DNA of 64,000 nt from Oceanicola granulosus HTCC2516 (GCF_000153305.1 NZ_CH724107.1:385071-449070), one strand, 5' to 3'; positions 54,251 through 62,825 are shown, counted from the stretch's first letter. Translations and numbers: made by a program. Notes: generated by a model from the letters alone, not told the origin.

Positions 54251-55126
54251 ATGGCGGTTACCGCTCAGATGGTGAAAGAGCTGCGCGAGAGCACCGGCGC
54301 AGGCATGATGGACGCCAAGAAGGCGCTGACCGAGACCGGCGGCGACATGGAAGCCGCGGTCGACTGGCTGCGCACCAAGGGCCTCGCCAAGGCCGCGAAG
54401 AAGTCCGGCCGCACCGCCGCCGAGGGCCTCGTCGCCGTCGCCGTCGAGAACGGCACCGGGGTCGCGGTCGAGGTGAACTCCGAGACCGACTTCGTCGCCA
54501 AGAACGCCGACTTCCAGAAGATGGTCGGCGAAATCGCCCAGGCCGCGCTCAAGGCCGACGACGTCGACTCGCTGCTCGCGGCCGATCTCGGCGGCAAGAC
54601 CGTGCAGGACACCGTCACCGACCGCATCGCCACCATCGGCGAGAACATGTCCGTGCGCCGCATGGCCAAGCTCACCGGCGGCAGCGTCGTCACCTACGTG
54701 CACAACGCCGCCGCGCCGGGCATGGGCAACATCGGCGTCCTCGTGGCGCTGTCGGGCGAGAACGAGGCGTTCGGCCGCCAGGTCGCGATGCACATCGCCG
54801 CCGCGAGCCCCGCGTCGCTGTCCGAGGCCGACCTCGACCAGTCCGTCGTCGAGAAGGAGCGCCAGATCCAGATCGACATCGCGCGCGAGAGCGGCAAGCC
54901 CGAGCAGGTCATCGAGAAGATGATCGAGGGCCGCATGAAGAAGTTCATGGCCGAGGTGACGCTGCTGGGCCAGCAGTTCGTCGTCAATCCCGACCAGACC
55001 GTCGCGCAGGCCGCCGAGGAAGCCGGCGTCGCGATCACCGGGTTCGTCCGCCTGCAGGTCGGCGAGGGCATCGAGAAGAAGACCGAGGATTTCGCCGCCG
55101 AGGTGGCCAAGGCCGCGCAGGGCTGA
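54251..55126 (+). CDS. tsf: Elongation factor Ts
   Basis: EF-Ts recycles EF-Tu by GDP exchange. The 291-residue protein has [20 protein letters not shown] (UBA-like domain), the TDFVAKN motif ([13 protein letters not shown]) that contacts EF-Tu, and the coiled-coil and C-terminal modules. AAGGAGA precedes the ATG. A strong terminator follows, so rpsB-tsf is a closed two-gene unit here with no pyrH. Confidence 0.98.
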   Translation: MAVTAQMVKELRESTGAGMMDAKKALTETGGDMEAAVDWLRTKGLAKAAKKSGRTAAEGLVAVAVENGTGVAVEVNSETDFVAKNADFQKMVGEIAQAALKADDVDSLLAADLGGKTVQDTVTDRIATIGENMSVRRMAKLTGGSVVTYVHNAAAPGMGNIGVLVALSGENEAFGRQVAMHIAAASPASLSEADLDQSVVEKERQIQIDIARESGKPEQVIEKMIEGRMKKFMAEVTLLGQQFVVNPDQTVAQAAEEAGVAITGFVRLQVGEGIEKKTEDFAAEVAKAAQG

Positions 55127-55147
55127 ACCTCCAGCGTCCGTAATTCG

Positions 55148-55177
55148 AAAAGGCCCGCCGTTTGGCGGGCCTTTTTC
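55148..55177 (+). terminator. Terminator of rpsB-tsf
   Basis: GGCCCGCC-GTTT-GGCGGGCC with preceding AAAA and a following T5 run: a perfect rho-independent terminator 22 bp past the tsf stop. Confidence 0.93.
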
Positions 55178-55179
55178 GT

Positions 55180-55205
55180 GGTGCGCAATGAATGCGCACC
55201 CTACG
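55180..55205 (-). repeat. REP-like extragenic palindrome, GGTGCGCA type
   Basis: GGTGCGCA-ATGAA-TGCGCACC is a perfect 8-bp inverted repeat followed by CTACG. On the minus strand it is CGTAG plus palindrome, the same GTAG-foldback layout as the element at 17736 but with a different palindrome. It sits between two terminators. Confidence 0.6.
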
Positions 55206-55236
55206 CCGGTCCGACGGTTCACACGCCCGCCTGACG

Positions 55237-55264
55237 CAAAGAGGCCGCCCCGGAGGGCGGCCTC
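55237..55264 (-). terminator. Terminator of rpsF-rpsR-rplI
   Basis: On the minus strand GAGGCCGCC-CTCCGG-GGCGGCCTC (9-bp stem, 6-base loop) followed by TTTG, 25 bp past the rplI stop. Confidence 0.8.
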
Positions 55265-55288
55265 TTCATCGCGCGCGGGTGCGGGCGA

Positions 55289-55918
55289 TCAGTTCTCGTC
55301 GGTGATCGGGTCCTGGGACTCGTCGCGGGGCTCGGGGCCGCGCGGGTCTTCGTCGTCGAGGCCGGCGGCGCCGATCTCGTCGAACAGGCCCTGGATCTCG
55401 AACTCGGCGGCCGCTTCTTCCTCGGCGGCGAGCTCCTGGATCGACTTGCCCGACGCCTGCAGCTCGGCCTCTTCGGGCGAGCGGGCGACGTTGAGCTTGA
55501 TCTCGGCGGTCACCTCGGGGTGCAGCTGCACCTCGACCGTGTGCAGGCCCAGCTCCTTGATCGGCGCGAGCAGCTTGACCTGCTTGCGGTCAATCTCGAA
55601 GCCGCCCTCGCTCGCCGCGTCGGCGGCGTCACGGGTGGAGACGGAGCCGTAGAGCGCGCCGCCGTCGGAGGCGGAGCGAATCACGACGAAGGACTGCCCG
55701 TCGAGCTTCTCGGCGAACTTCTCGGCTTCGGCCTTGCTCTCGAGGTTCTGGGCCTCGAGCTGCGCCTTGTCGGCCTCGAACCGGGCCTTGTTGGCCTCGT
55801 TCGCACGCAGGGCCTTGCCCTGGGGCAGCAGGAAGTTGCGGGCGTAGCCCTCCTTGACGGAGACGATCTCGCCCATCTGGCCGAGCTTGGCGACGCGTTC
55901 CAGCAGGATGACGTCCAT
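55289..55918 (-). CDS. rplI: 50S ribosomal protein L9
   Basis: L9 binds 23S rRNA near the L1 stalk. The 209-residue protein has [20 protein letters not shown] and [15 protein letters not shown] in the N-domain, the connecting helix, and the C-domain ([29 protein letters not shown]). A tail of about 50 acidic residues follows the normal end, as in related genera. It is the last gene of the rpsF-rpsR-rplI operon. Confidence 0.97.
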   Translation of the reverse strand: MDVILLERVAKLGQMGEIVSVKEGYARNFLLPQGKALRANEANKARFEADKAQLEAQNLESKAEAEKFAEKLDGQSFVVIRSASDGGALYGSVSTRDAADAASEGGFEIDRKQVKLLAPIKELGLHTVEVQLHPEVTAEIKLNVARSPEEAELQASGKSIQELAAEEEAAAEFEIQGLFDEIGAAGLDDEDPRGPEPRDESQDPITDEN

Positions 55919-55928
55919 GGCTGTTACC

Positions 55929-56156
55929 TCACTTCACGGCGTAGGGCAGGAGCGCCAGGAACCGGGCGCGCTTGATCGCCTGGGCGAGCTGACGCTGGTT
56001 CTTGGAGCCGACGGCGGTGATGCGCGACGGGACGATCTTGCCACGCTCGGAGACGTAGCGCTGCAGGGTGCGCGTGTCCTTGTAGTCGATCTTCGGAGCG
56101 TTCTCGCCCTCGAACGGATCGGTCTTGCGGCGGCGGAAAAACGGTTTGGCGGCCAT
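55929..56156 (-). CDS. rpsR: 30S ribosomal protein S18
   Basis: The 75-residue S18 has the core [20 protein letters not shown] followed by [20 protein letters not shown] and [10 protein letters not shown], complete and of normal length. It pairs with S6 on the platform of the 30S subunit. The N-terminus ([20 protein letters not shown]) replaces the zinc-binding form found in some bacteria. It lies 25 bp after rpsF and 10 bp before rplI. Confidence 0.98.
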   Translation of the reverse strand: MAAKPFFRRRKTDPFEGENAPKIDYKDTRTLQRYVSERGKIVPSRITAVGSKNQRQLAQAIKRARFLALLPYAVK

Positions 56157-56181
56157 TGCTTAGGGTCCTTTCTTCAGCCGG

Positions 56182-56538
56182 TCAGGAGCGGTCGCGGCGG
56201 CGGTCGGCCCGCTCGTCACGCTTTTGCATCTGGATCGAGGGGCCTTCCTCGTGCTCGTCGACGCGGATGGTGAGGACACGCATCACGTCGTCGTGCAGCC
56301 GCATCAGGCGCTCCATTTCCTGCACGGCCGGCGCGGGCGCGTCGGTCTTGAGGAAGGCGTAGTGGCCCTTGCGGTTCTTGTTGATCTTGTAGGCCATCGT
56401 CTTGACGCCCCAGTACTCGGTATCGACGACCTTGCCGTCGTTGTCGGCGAGCACCTGGGAGAAGTGTTCGATGAGGCCCTCGGCCTGCGCGTTGGAGAGA
56501 TCCTGACGCGCGATGAAGACATGCTCGTAGAGCGGCAT
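56182..56538 (-). CDS. rpsF: 30S ribosomal protein S6
   Basis: The 118-residue S6 starts MPLYEHVFIARQDLSNAQAE and contains GKVVDTEYWGVKTMAYKINK and RKGHYAFLKTDAPA, with a charged C-terminal tail of the kind often seen in S6. ATG 56538 is the family start; upstream in-frame codons are leader sequence. It is the first gene of the operon behind the promoter at 56652-56679. Confidence 0.97.
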   Translation of the reverse strand: MPLYEHVFIARQDLSNAQAEGLIEHFSQVLADNDGKVVDTEYWGVKTMAYKINKNRKGHYAFLKTDAPAPAVQEMERLMRLHDDVMRVLTIRVDEHEEGPSIQMQKRDERADRRRDRS

Positions 56539-56571
56539 GCGGACTCCGTCACTGTATCGGCGCATTTCAAA

Positions 56572-56605
56572 GGGCAGGCCTGTGTCTGCCTTCCGCGTCC
56601 TGCCC
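56572..56605 (-). promoter_or_regulatory. Leader hairpin upstream of rpsF
   Basis: In the roughly 105-nt leader of the rpsF transcript, GGGCAGG and CCTGCCC form a perfect 7-bp stem around a 20-nt loop ending 34 nt before the ATG. Leaders of rpsF-rpsR operons often carry an S6:S18-binding autoregulatory RNA. Whether this stem belongs to that motif is not established from sequence alone. Confidence 0.35.
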
Positions 56606-56651
56606 ACGAGAGACTGCGCAGTTCAATCGGGTATCACGGAAGGGAAGCGGC

Positions 56652-56679
56652 CTTATAGCGGCTGGCCGGGGAATCGCAA
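56652..56679 (-). promoter_or_regulatory. Promoter of rpsF-rpsR-rplI
   Basis: On the minus strand TTGCGA, 16-bp spacer, TATAAG, with the spacer ending in GC before the -10. This is a strong sigma-70-type promoter for a GC-rich alphaproteobacterium and sits in the divergent gap with fabD. Confidence 0.6.
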
Positions 56680-56740
56680 GCGAAGTTGTGCGCCGCCGCG
56701 CGCCGCGCTACGTGGGGGCCAGCGAACAGGAGGTAGAGCC

Positions 56741-57679
56741 ATGCGTGCATTCGTCTTTCCGGGTCAGGGCTCCCAGGTCATCGGCATGGGGCGCGAACTG
56801 GCGGAGGCCTATCCGGAGGCGCGCGCGGTGTTCGACGAGGTCGACGCGGCGCTCGGGCAGGACTTGTCGGCGCTGACCTGGGAAGGCGACATCGCGGATC
56901 TGACGCTGACCGAGAACGCCCAGCCCGCGCTGATGGCGACGTCGATGGCCGCGATGGCGGCGCTGGCCTCGGAGGGCGTGACCGTGAGCGCGGCCGACTA
57001 CGTCGCCGGCCATTCGCTCGGGGAGTACACCGCGCTCTGTGCCGCCGGCGCGCTGAGCCTCGCCGACACGGCGCGGCTTCTGAAGGTGCGCGGGCAGGCG
57101 ATGCAGGAGGCGGTGCCGGTCGGGCAGGGCGCGATGGCGGCGCTGCTGGGGCTCGATTACGAGACCGCGCGCGCCGTGGCCGAGGAGGCCGCGGGCGACG
57201 ACGTCTGCCAGGCGGCCAACGACAACGACCCCGGGCAGGTGGTCGTCTCGGGCCACAAGGCCGCGGTGGAGCGGGCGGTGGAGATCGCCAAGGGCAGGGG
57301 CGCCAAGCGCGCGGTGATCCTGCCGGTCTCGGCCCCGTTCCACTCGTCGCTGATGGCGCCAGCCGCCGAGGTCATGGCCGGGGCGCTCGACAAGGTGACC
57401 TTCGAGGCGCCGGTGGTGCCGGTCGTGACCAACGTCTCCGCCCGCCCCGTCACCAACCCCGACGAGCTGCGAGCGCAGCTGGTGGAGCAGGTCACCGGCT
57501 CCGTGCGCTGGCGCGAGAGCGTGGCCTGGATGGCGGGAGAGGGCGTCGGCGAGGTCTGGGAGATCGGTGCGGGCAAGGCGCTGTCGGGGATGATCCGGCG
57601 CATCGACCGCGCGGTCGCGACGCGCACCGTCGCCACGCCGCACGAGGTCAAGGACGCCGCCGCGAGCCTCGCGGGCTGA
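56741..57679 (+). CDS. fabD: Malonyl-CoA:ACP transacylase
   Basis: FabD loads malonyl groups onto acyl carrier protein. The 312-residue protein has the N-terminal FVFPGQGSQVIGMG, the nucleophile S92 in VAGHSLGEYTAL, and AAFHSS-like acid/base sequence (SAPFHSSLM) with the catalytic histidine, then EIGAGKALSGM. AGGAGG precedes the ATG. It leads fabD-fabG-acpP. Confidence 0.96.
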   Translation: MRAFVFPGQGSQVIGMGRELAEAYPEARAVFDEVDAALGQDLSALTWEGDIADLTLTENAQPALMATSMAAMAALASEGVTVSAADYVAGHSLGEYTALCAAGALSLADTARLLKVRGQAMQEAVPVGQGAMAALLGLDYETARAVAEEAAGDDVCQAANDNDPGQVVVSGHKAAVERAVEIAKGRGAKRAVILPVSAPFHSSLMAPAAEVMAGALDKVTFEAPVVPVVTNVSARPVTNPDELRAQLVEQVTGSVRWRESVAWMAGEGVGEVWEIGAGKALSGMIRRIDRAVATRTVATPHEVKDAAASLAG

Positions 57680-57710
57680 GGCGCAACGACAACATCGAGG
57701 AGATAGGGAC

Positions 57711-58448
57711 ATGTTCGACCTGACGGGCAAGAGCGCGCTGGTAACCGGCGCATCGGGCGGCATCGGCGGCGCCATCGCCGAGGCGCTGCACGGGGCGGGA
57801 GCGACGGTGGGCCTGTCGGGCACCCGCACCGGGCCGCTCGAGGAGCTGGCCGGCAAGCTCGGAGACCGGGCGCACGTGCTGCCCTGCAACCTCTCCGACG
57901 CCGAAGCCGTCGAGGCGCTGCCCAGGCAGGCGGCCGACGCGATGGGCGGGCTCGACATCCTCGTCAACAACGCCGGCATCACCCGCGACCAGATCTTCAT
58001 GCGGATGTCCGACGAGGACTGGGCCAGCGTGATCGAGGTGAACCTCACCTCCACGATGCGGCTGTGCAAGGGCGTGATCCGGCCGATGATGAAAGCGCGC
58101 TGGGGGCGGATCGTCAACATCTCCTCCATCGTCGGCGCCACCGGCAATCCCGGGCAGGCCAACTATGCCGCCGCCAAGGCCGGGATGGTGGGGATGTCGA
58201 AGTCGATCGCCTACGAGGTCGCCACCCGCGGCATCACCGTCAACTGCATCGCGCCGGGCTTCATCGAGACCGCGATGACCGACAAGCTCAACGACGAGCA
58301 GAAGGGCGGAATCCTCGGCCAGATCCCGATGAATCGCATGGGCAGCCCCGACGAGATCGCCGCCGCCACGCTCTATCTCGCCTCGCCCGAGGCGGGTTAC
58401 GTCACGGGCACGGTGCTGCACGTCAACGGCGGGATGGCGATGTTCTGA
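57711..58448 (+). CDS. fabG: 3-oxoacyl-ACP reductase
   Basis: FabG reduces 3-oxoacyl-ACP with NADPH. The 245-residue short-chain dehydrogenase has the cofactor motif VTGASGGIGGAIA, NNAGITRD, the catalytic serine in VNISSIVGATG, Y152 and K156 in ANYAAAKAG, and the C-terminal GTVLHVNGGMAMF. AGGAGATAG precedes the ATG, 31 bp after fabD. Confidence 0.97.
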   Translation: MFDLTGKSALVTGASGGIGGAIAEALHGAGATVGLSGTRTGPLEELAGKLGDRAHVLPCNLSDAEAVEALPRQAADAMGGLDILVNNAGITRDQIFMRMSDEDWASVIEVNLTSTMRLCKGVIRPMMKARWGRIVNISSIVGATGNPGQANYAAAKAGMVGMSKSIAYEVATRGITVNCIAPGFIETAMTDKLNDEQKGGILGQIPMNRMGSPDEIAAATLYLASPEAGYVTGTVLHVNGGMAMF

Positions 58449-58476
58449 GGGTTGCCGGGTGGCAACTTGAAAGCGT

Positions 58477-58504
58477 TTGCGTCATATGGAATCTCTGCTA
58501 TAGG
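58477..58504 (+). promoter_or_regulatory. Candidate acpP promoter
   Basis: TTGCGT (58477-58482), 16-bp spacer ending in GC, TATAGG (58499-58504), about 98 bp before acpP. It has the same architecture as the rpsF promoter and would let acpP be expressed above fabD-fabG. Confidence 0.5.
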
Positions 58505-58602
58505 CGGCGCAATCTCCGGGGGCGGGGCCTAGTCAAAGGCCCGTTTTCGGGCAGTATATGCCAAGACCGGGCCACCTGGCCCCAAGATAGAGGACACTGG
58601 AC

Positions 58603-58839
58603 ATGAGCGACGTCGCTGACCGCGTGCGCAAGATCGTTGTGGAGCACCTCGGTGTGGAAGAGGACAAGGTGACCGAGAATGCCTCGTTCATCGACGACCT
58701 CGGCGCCGATTCCCTGGACACCGTCGAACTCGTGATGGCGTTCGAAGAGGAGTTCGGGATCGAGATCCCCGACGACGCGGCCGAAACGATCCAGACCTTC
58801 GGCGACGCGGTCAAGTTCATCAAGGAAGCCCAGCAGTAA
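58603..58839 (+). CDS. acpP: Acyl carrier protein
   Basis: ACP carries growing acyl chains on a 4'-phosphopantetheine arm. The 78-residue acidic protein has the attachment serine S37 in [29 protein letters not shown] lies before the ATG. It has its own upstream promoter candidate and a downstream terminator, fitting the very high expression of ACP. Confidence 0.98.
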   Translation: MSDVADRVRKIVVEHLGVEEDKVTENASFIDDLGADSLDTVELVMAFEEEFGIEIPDDAAETIQTFGDAVKFIKEAQQ

Positions 58840-58877
58840 GCGCGGGCCTCCGGCCGGCATACCGGCCACGGTTTCAG

Positions 58878-58913
58878 GAAGGGCGGTCCCGCGCGGGGCC
58901 GCCCTTCTTCGTT
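58878..58913 (+). terminator. Terminator of acpP
   Basis: GAAGGGCGG and CCGCCCTTC form a 9-bp stem with a GC-rich 12-base loop, followed by TTCGTT, 39 bp past the acpP stop. The T-run is weak. Confidence 0.7.
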
Positions 58914-58965
58914 GCCAAACCCGCATGACGGAGCGGCCCATGCGGCCTCGCGAGCGCTCTCGGCG

Positions 58966-58994
58966 TTGCGTCTGGCGCTCAAGATGTCCATATG
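58966..58994 (+). promoter_or_regulatory. Candidate yajC-secDF promoter
   Basis: TTGCGT (58966-58971), 17-bp spacer, CATATG (58989-58994), about 45 bp before the yajC ATG. It repeats the TTGCG -35 word seen before rpsF, rpsB and acpP; the -10 is a weaker match. Confidence 0.35.
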
Positions 58995-59039
58995 GCCCCC
59001 GACAGGGCAATCGCGCCCGGCGACAGACGAGGAGTTTCC

Positions 59040-59333
59040 ATGCAAGGCGGCGCAATAGCCCAGTTCATCCCGCTGATCCTGATCTTCGCGATCATGTATT
59101 TCCTGCTGATCCGGCCCCAGCAGAAGAAGCTTAAGCAGCACCAGGAAATGGTGAAGGCGCTGCGGCGGGGCGACCAGGTCGTGACCCAGGGCGGGCTGAT
59201 CGGAAAGGTCGCCAAGGTCAAGGACGACAACGAGATCGAGGTCGAGCTGTCGCAGGGCGTCACCGTCCGCGTCGTGCGCTCGACGATCGCGCAGGTCATC
59301 AACAAGACCGAACCGGCCCAGGCCAAGGGTTGA
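59040..59333 (+). CDS. yajC: Sec translocon accessory subunit YajC
   Basis: YajC is a single-span membrane protein found with SecDF and the SecYEG channel. The 97-residue protein has one N-terminal helix (FIPLILIFAIMYFLLIRPQQ), the family motif RPQQKKLKQHQ and the cytoplasmic domain GDQVVTQGGLIGKV. GAGGAG precedes ATG 59040; a longer frame from 58992 is not supported. Confidence 0.96.
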   Translation: MQGGAIAQFIPLILIFAIMYFLLIRPQQKKLKQHQEMVKALRRGDQVVTQGGLIGKVAKVKDDNEIEVELSQGVTVRVVRSTIAQVINKTEPAQAKG

Positions 59334-59440
59334 GCCGCCACGGCGCCGCGACGGGGCAGGGCTCCGTCGTGGCAGGGCGGCATGGCCGGTCCGGCGCCCC
59401 CGGGCCGCGCGCCGCGCGCTGAACGATCGAAGGACGCCAC

Positions 59441-61102
59441 ATGCTCTACATCCCCCTCTGGCGGAGGATCCTGATCTGGCTGACCGTCGCGGTCGGCCTG
59501 TTCCTGGCCATGCCGAACTTCTTCTACGGCCGCGTCGAGCAGTCCAACGACGCCGAGAAGGCCATCGAGGCCGGCCTCAGCACCGAAGAGCTTGCCGCAC
59601 AGGCCGCGCAATGGCCCAGCTGGCTGCCCGACGGGCTGGTCAATCTCGGGCTCGACCTGCGCGGCGGCGCGCACCTGCTCGCCGAGGTCAACGTCGCCGA
59701 CGTCTACGAGACGCGGATGGACGGCCTCTGGCCCGAGGTACGCGACACGCTCGCCGCCGAGCGCGACACGCTCGGATTCGTCACCCGCGAAGACTCCGCC
59801 CCCGACGAGCTCAAGGTGCGCATCTCCGAGCCCGAGGGCGCCGAGCGCGCGCTCGAGCTGGCCCGCGGCCTCGCCCGCCCCATCGCCACCCTCAGCGGCG
59901 CGGGCGCCAGCGACATCGAGGTCACCGCCGACGGCCCCGTGCTGACGATCCGCCTCTCCGAGGCCGAGCGCGCCGCCACCGACGACCGCACCGTGCGCCA
60001 GTCGCTCGAGATCATCCGCCGCCGGATCGACGAGGTGGGCACCCGCGAGCCCTCGATCCAGCGCCAGGGCGACGACCGGATCCTGATCCAGGTCCCCGGC
60101 ATCGGCTCGGCGCAGGAGCTCAAGGACATCATCGGCACCACGGCGCAGCTGACCTTCCAGCCCGTCGTCAGCCGCACCTCCGACCCGGACGAGGCGGCCG
60201 GCATGGGCAACGAGCTCGTGCCCGCGCTCGACGAGGAGGGGACGTACTACATCCTGGAGAGCGCCCCCGTCGTCACCGGCGAGGACCTCGTCGACGCCCA
60301 GCCCGGCTTCGACCAGAACAACCGCCCCGCCGTCACCTTCCGCTTCAACCCCGCGGGCGCGCGCCGCTTCGGCGACTACACCGCCGCCAACGTCGGCGCG
60401 CCGTTCGCCATCGTGCTCGACGAGGAGGTCATCTCCGCGCCGACCATCAACGAGGCGATCCGCGGCGGCTCGGGCATCATCACCGGCAACTTCACCGTCG
60501 AAAGCTCCACCGATCTCGCGGTGCTGCTGCGCGCCGGCGCGCTGCCGGCGGGTCTGACCTTCCTCGAGGAGCGCACCGTCGGCCCCGAGCTTGGCCAGGA
60601 CAGCATCGACGCGGGCACCGTCGCCTGCATCGTCGCCTTCGCGGCGGTGATGGTGTTCATGGCGCTCAGCTACGGCCTGTTCGGGCTGTTCGCCAACGTC
60701 GCCCTGCTGGTCAACATCGCGATGATCTTCGGGCTGCTGTCGCTGATCGGCGGCACCCTGACCCTGCCGGGCATCGCGGGAATCGTGCTCACCATCGGCA
60801 TGGCGGTCGACGCCAACGTGCTCGTCTTCGAGCGTATCCGCGAGGAGGTGAAGACGGCGCGCGGCCCCGCCCGGGCCATCGAGCTCGGTTACGAGAAGGC
60901 GCTCTCGGCGATCGTCGACGCCAACATCACCACCCTGATGACGGCGATCATCCTCTACGCGATGGGCTCCGGCCCGGTGCGCGGCTTCGCCATCACCCTC
61001 GGCCTCGGCATCGTCACCTCGGTCTTCACCGCGATCTTCGTCACGCGGCTGCTGATCGTGACCTGGTTCGACCGCCGCCGTCCGAAAACCATCGAGGTCT
61101 GA
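59441..61102 (+). CDS. secD: Protein translocase subunit SecD
   Basis: SecD uses the proton motive force to pull proteins through SecYEG on the periplasmic side. The 553-residue protein has a first helix (about 9-27), a large periplasmic domain with NLGLDLRGGAHLL and RRRIDEVGTREPSIQRQG, and five C-terminal helices containing GMAVDANVLVFERIREE. secF follows after three bases. Confidence 0.97.
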   Translation: MLYIPLWRRILIWLTVAVGLFLAMPNFFYGRVEQSNDAEKAIEAGLSTEELAAQAAQWPSWLPDGLVNLGLDLRGGAHLLAEVNVADVYETRMDGLWPEVRDTLAAERDTLGFVTREDSAPDELKVRISEPEGAERALELARGLARPIATLSGAGASDIEVTADGPVLTIRLSEAERAATDDRTVRQSLEIIRRRIDEVGTREPSIQRQGDDRILIQVPGIGSAQELKDIIGTTAQLTFQPVVSRTSDPDEAAGMGNELVPALDEEGTYYILESAPVVTGEDLVDAQPGFDQNNRPAVTFRFNPAGARRFGDYTAANVGAPFAIVLDEEVISAPTINEAIRGGSGIITGNFTVESSTDLAVLLRAGALPAGLTFLEERTVGPELGQDSIDAGTVACIVAFAAVMVFMALSYGLFGLFANVALLVNIAMIFGLLSLIGGTLTLPGIAGIVLTIGMAVDANVLVFERIREEVKTARGPARAIELGYEKALSAIVDANITTLMTAIILYAMGSGPVRGFAITLGLGIVTSVFTAIFVTRLLIVTWFDRRRPKTIEV

Positions 61103-61105
61103 TCC

Positions 61106-62074
61106 ATGCGCCTGCGACTCGTCCCCCAGGAGACCAACTGGGACTTCTTCTCGAGAAGCCGCCTGTGGCTCGGCATCTCGGCCTTCATGATCGTGCTGGC
61201 GCTGGTGTCCTTCGGGGTGCGCGGCCTGAACTACGGCATCGACTTCGCCGGCGGCACCACGATCCGCACCGAGAGCGCCCAGCCCGTCGACGTCGGCGCC
61301 TACCGCGCCGCACTCGCGCCGCTCGAACTCGGCGACGTCACCATCACCGAGGTCTACGACCCGACCTTCGGCGACGACCGCAACGTCGCCTCGGTCGCCA
61401 TCCAGGCCCAGGAGGGCCAGGAATCGGTCACCGCCGACACCATCGCCCAGGTCGAGGCGGCGCTCACCGAGGTGGCGCCCGACATCGTCTTCGCCAGCGT
61501 CGAATCGGTCGGCCCCACCGTCTCGGGCGAGCTGATCAAGACCGCGATCCTCGCCGTCTGCCTCGCCATCGGAGCGGTGCTGATCTACATCTGGCTGCGC
61601 TTCGAGTGGCAGTTCGCCGTCGGCGCGGTGCTGGCGCTGGTGCACGACGTGGTGCTGACGCTCGGCGTCTTCTCCGAGCTCGGCATCCGCTTCGACCTGT
61701 CGATCATCGCGGCGCTGCTGACCATCGTCGGCTACTCGCTCAACGACACCGTCGTCGTCTTCGACCGGGTCCGCGAGAACCTGCGCCGGTTCAAAAACCG
61801 GCCGCTGAAAGAGGTGCTCAACCTGTCGATCAACGGGACCCTGAGCCGGACCTTCATGACCTCGCTCACCACGCTGATGGCGCTGATCGCGCTGTTCGTG
61901 CTGGGCGGCGACGTGATCCGCGGCTTCGTCTTCGCGATGATCTGGGGCATCGTCGTCGGCACCTACTCGTCGATCTTCGCCGCCTCGGCGACGCTGCTGG
62001 TGCTCGGCGTCAAGCGCGACTGGTCCAAGGACGAGCCCCAGGCCGGCACCCAGTTCGGCACGCCCGATGCCTGA
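61106..62074 (+). CDS. secF: Protein translocase subunit SecF
   Basis: The 322-residue partner of SecD, with six helices, the motif GLNYGIDFAGGTTIRTE, and the conserved SLNDTVVVFDRVRENLRR. FNLSING-like sequence (LNLSINGTLSRTFMTSLTTL) is also present. The C-terminal tail is short and polar. It closes the yajC-secD-secF unit. Confidence 0.97.
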   Translation: MRLRLVPQETNWDFFSRSRLWLGISAFMIVLALVSFGVRGLNYGIDFAGGTTIRTESAQPVDVGAYRAALAPLELGDVTITEVYDPTFGDDRNVASVAIQAQEGQESVTADTIAQVEAALTEVAPDIVFASVESVGPTVSGELIKTAILAVCLAIGAVLIYIWLRFEWQFAVGAVLALVHDVVLTLGVFSELGIRFDLSIIAALLTIVGYSLNDTVVVFDRVRENLRRFKNRPLKEVLNLSINGTLSRTFMTSLTTLMALIALFVLGGDVIRGFVFAMIWGIVVGTYSSIFAASATLLVLGVKRDWSKDEPQAGTQFGTPDA

Positions 62075-62080
62075 CCGGGC

Positions 62081-62811
62081 GTGCTAGCGCCGGACGTCCT
62101 CCTCTGGCTCTCGGCGGCGGCCTTCGTCGCCGGGATCGTCCGCGGCTTCACCGGGTTCGGCACCGCGCTGGTCTACCTGCCGCTGGCGAGCATGGTGCTC
62201 GACCCGTTCTTCGCCATCACCACGCTGATTGTCGCCGAGCTGGTCGGCCCGCTGCCGGCGGTGCCGCGCGCGCTCGGCCTTGCCCACCGCCGCGACCTCG
62301 GCCGACTGGCGCTGGGGCTGGTGCTGGGGATGCCGTTGGGGATGCTGCTGCTGGCCTCGCTCAGCCCCGAGCTGTTCCGGCTGCTGGTCTCGCTGATCGC
62401 CCTCGGCCTCGTGGCGCTGCTCGCCGGCGGCGTTCGCTACCGCGGCGAGATGCGCGGCCGCCAGGTCACCGCGGTCGGCCTCGCCGGCGGGCTGCTCGGG
62501 GGCGTCACCGGGATCGCCGGGCCGCCGGTGATCCTGTTCTACATGGCCCGGCCGCTGCCGGCGGCGACGATCCGCGCCAACATCACCCGTTCCTGGTGAT
62601 CGTCGACATCGTCCTGCTCAGCCTCTACGGCCTCACCGACCGGCTGGTCGGCGGCGCCATCCTCACCGGCATCCTGCTGATGCTGCCCAACGTGCTCGGC
62701 AACCTGGTCGGCAACCGGCTCTTTGACCCTGCCCGGGAAACCGCCTACCGTCGCACCGCCTACGTCATCATCGCCGCGACCGGCCTGTCGGGGCTGCCGG
62801 TCTGGGGCTGA
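62081..62811 (+). pseudogene. TauE/SafE family sulfite exporter-like gene, frameshifted
   Basis: A DUF81/TauE-type eight-helix permease split between two frames. The first part (GTG 62081 to about 62580) encodes FVAGIVRGFTGFGTALVYLP and GGVTGIAGPPVILFYM, the two family repeats, then hits TGA at 62597. The remainder (FLVIVDIVLLSLYG to the stop at 62811) is in the next frame. The total is 731 bp, one base short of a whole 243-residue gene, so a single-base loss near 62583-62590 explains it. It lies between secF and the orf117-type gene. It could be a real mutation or a sequencing error. Confidence 0.85.
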
Positions 62812-62825
62812 AGGGGAGCCACGCG

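Noticed and set aside
59611-62080. Very long plus-strand frame across secD and secF in another register
   Set aside because: Arginine-rich GC artefact. Only its end (after 62580) is real, as the second half of the frameshifted TauE gene.
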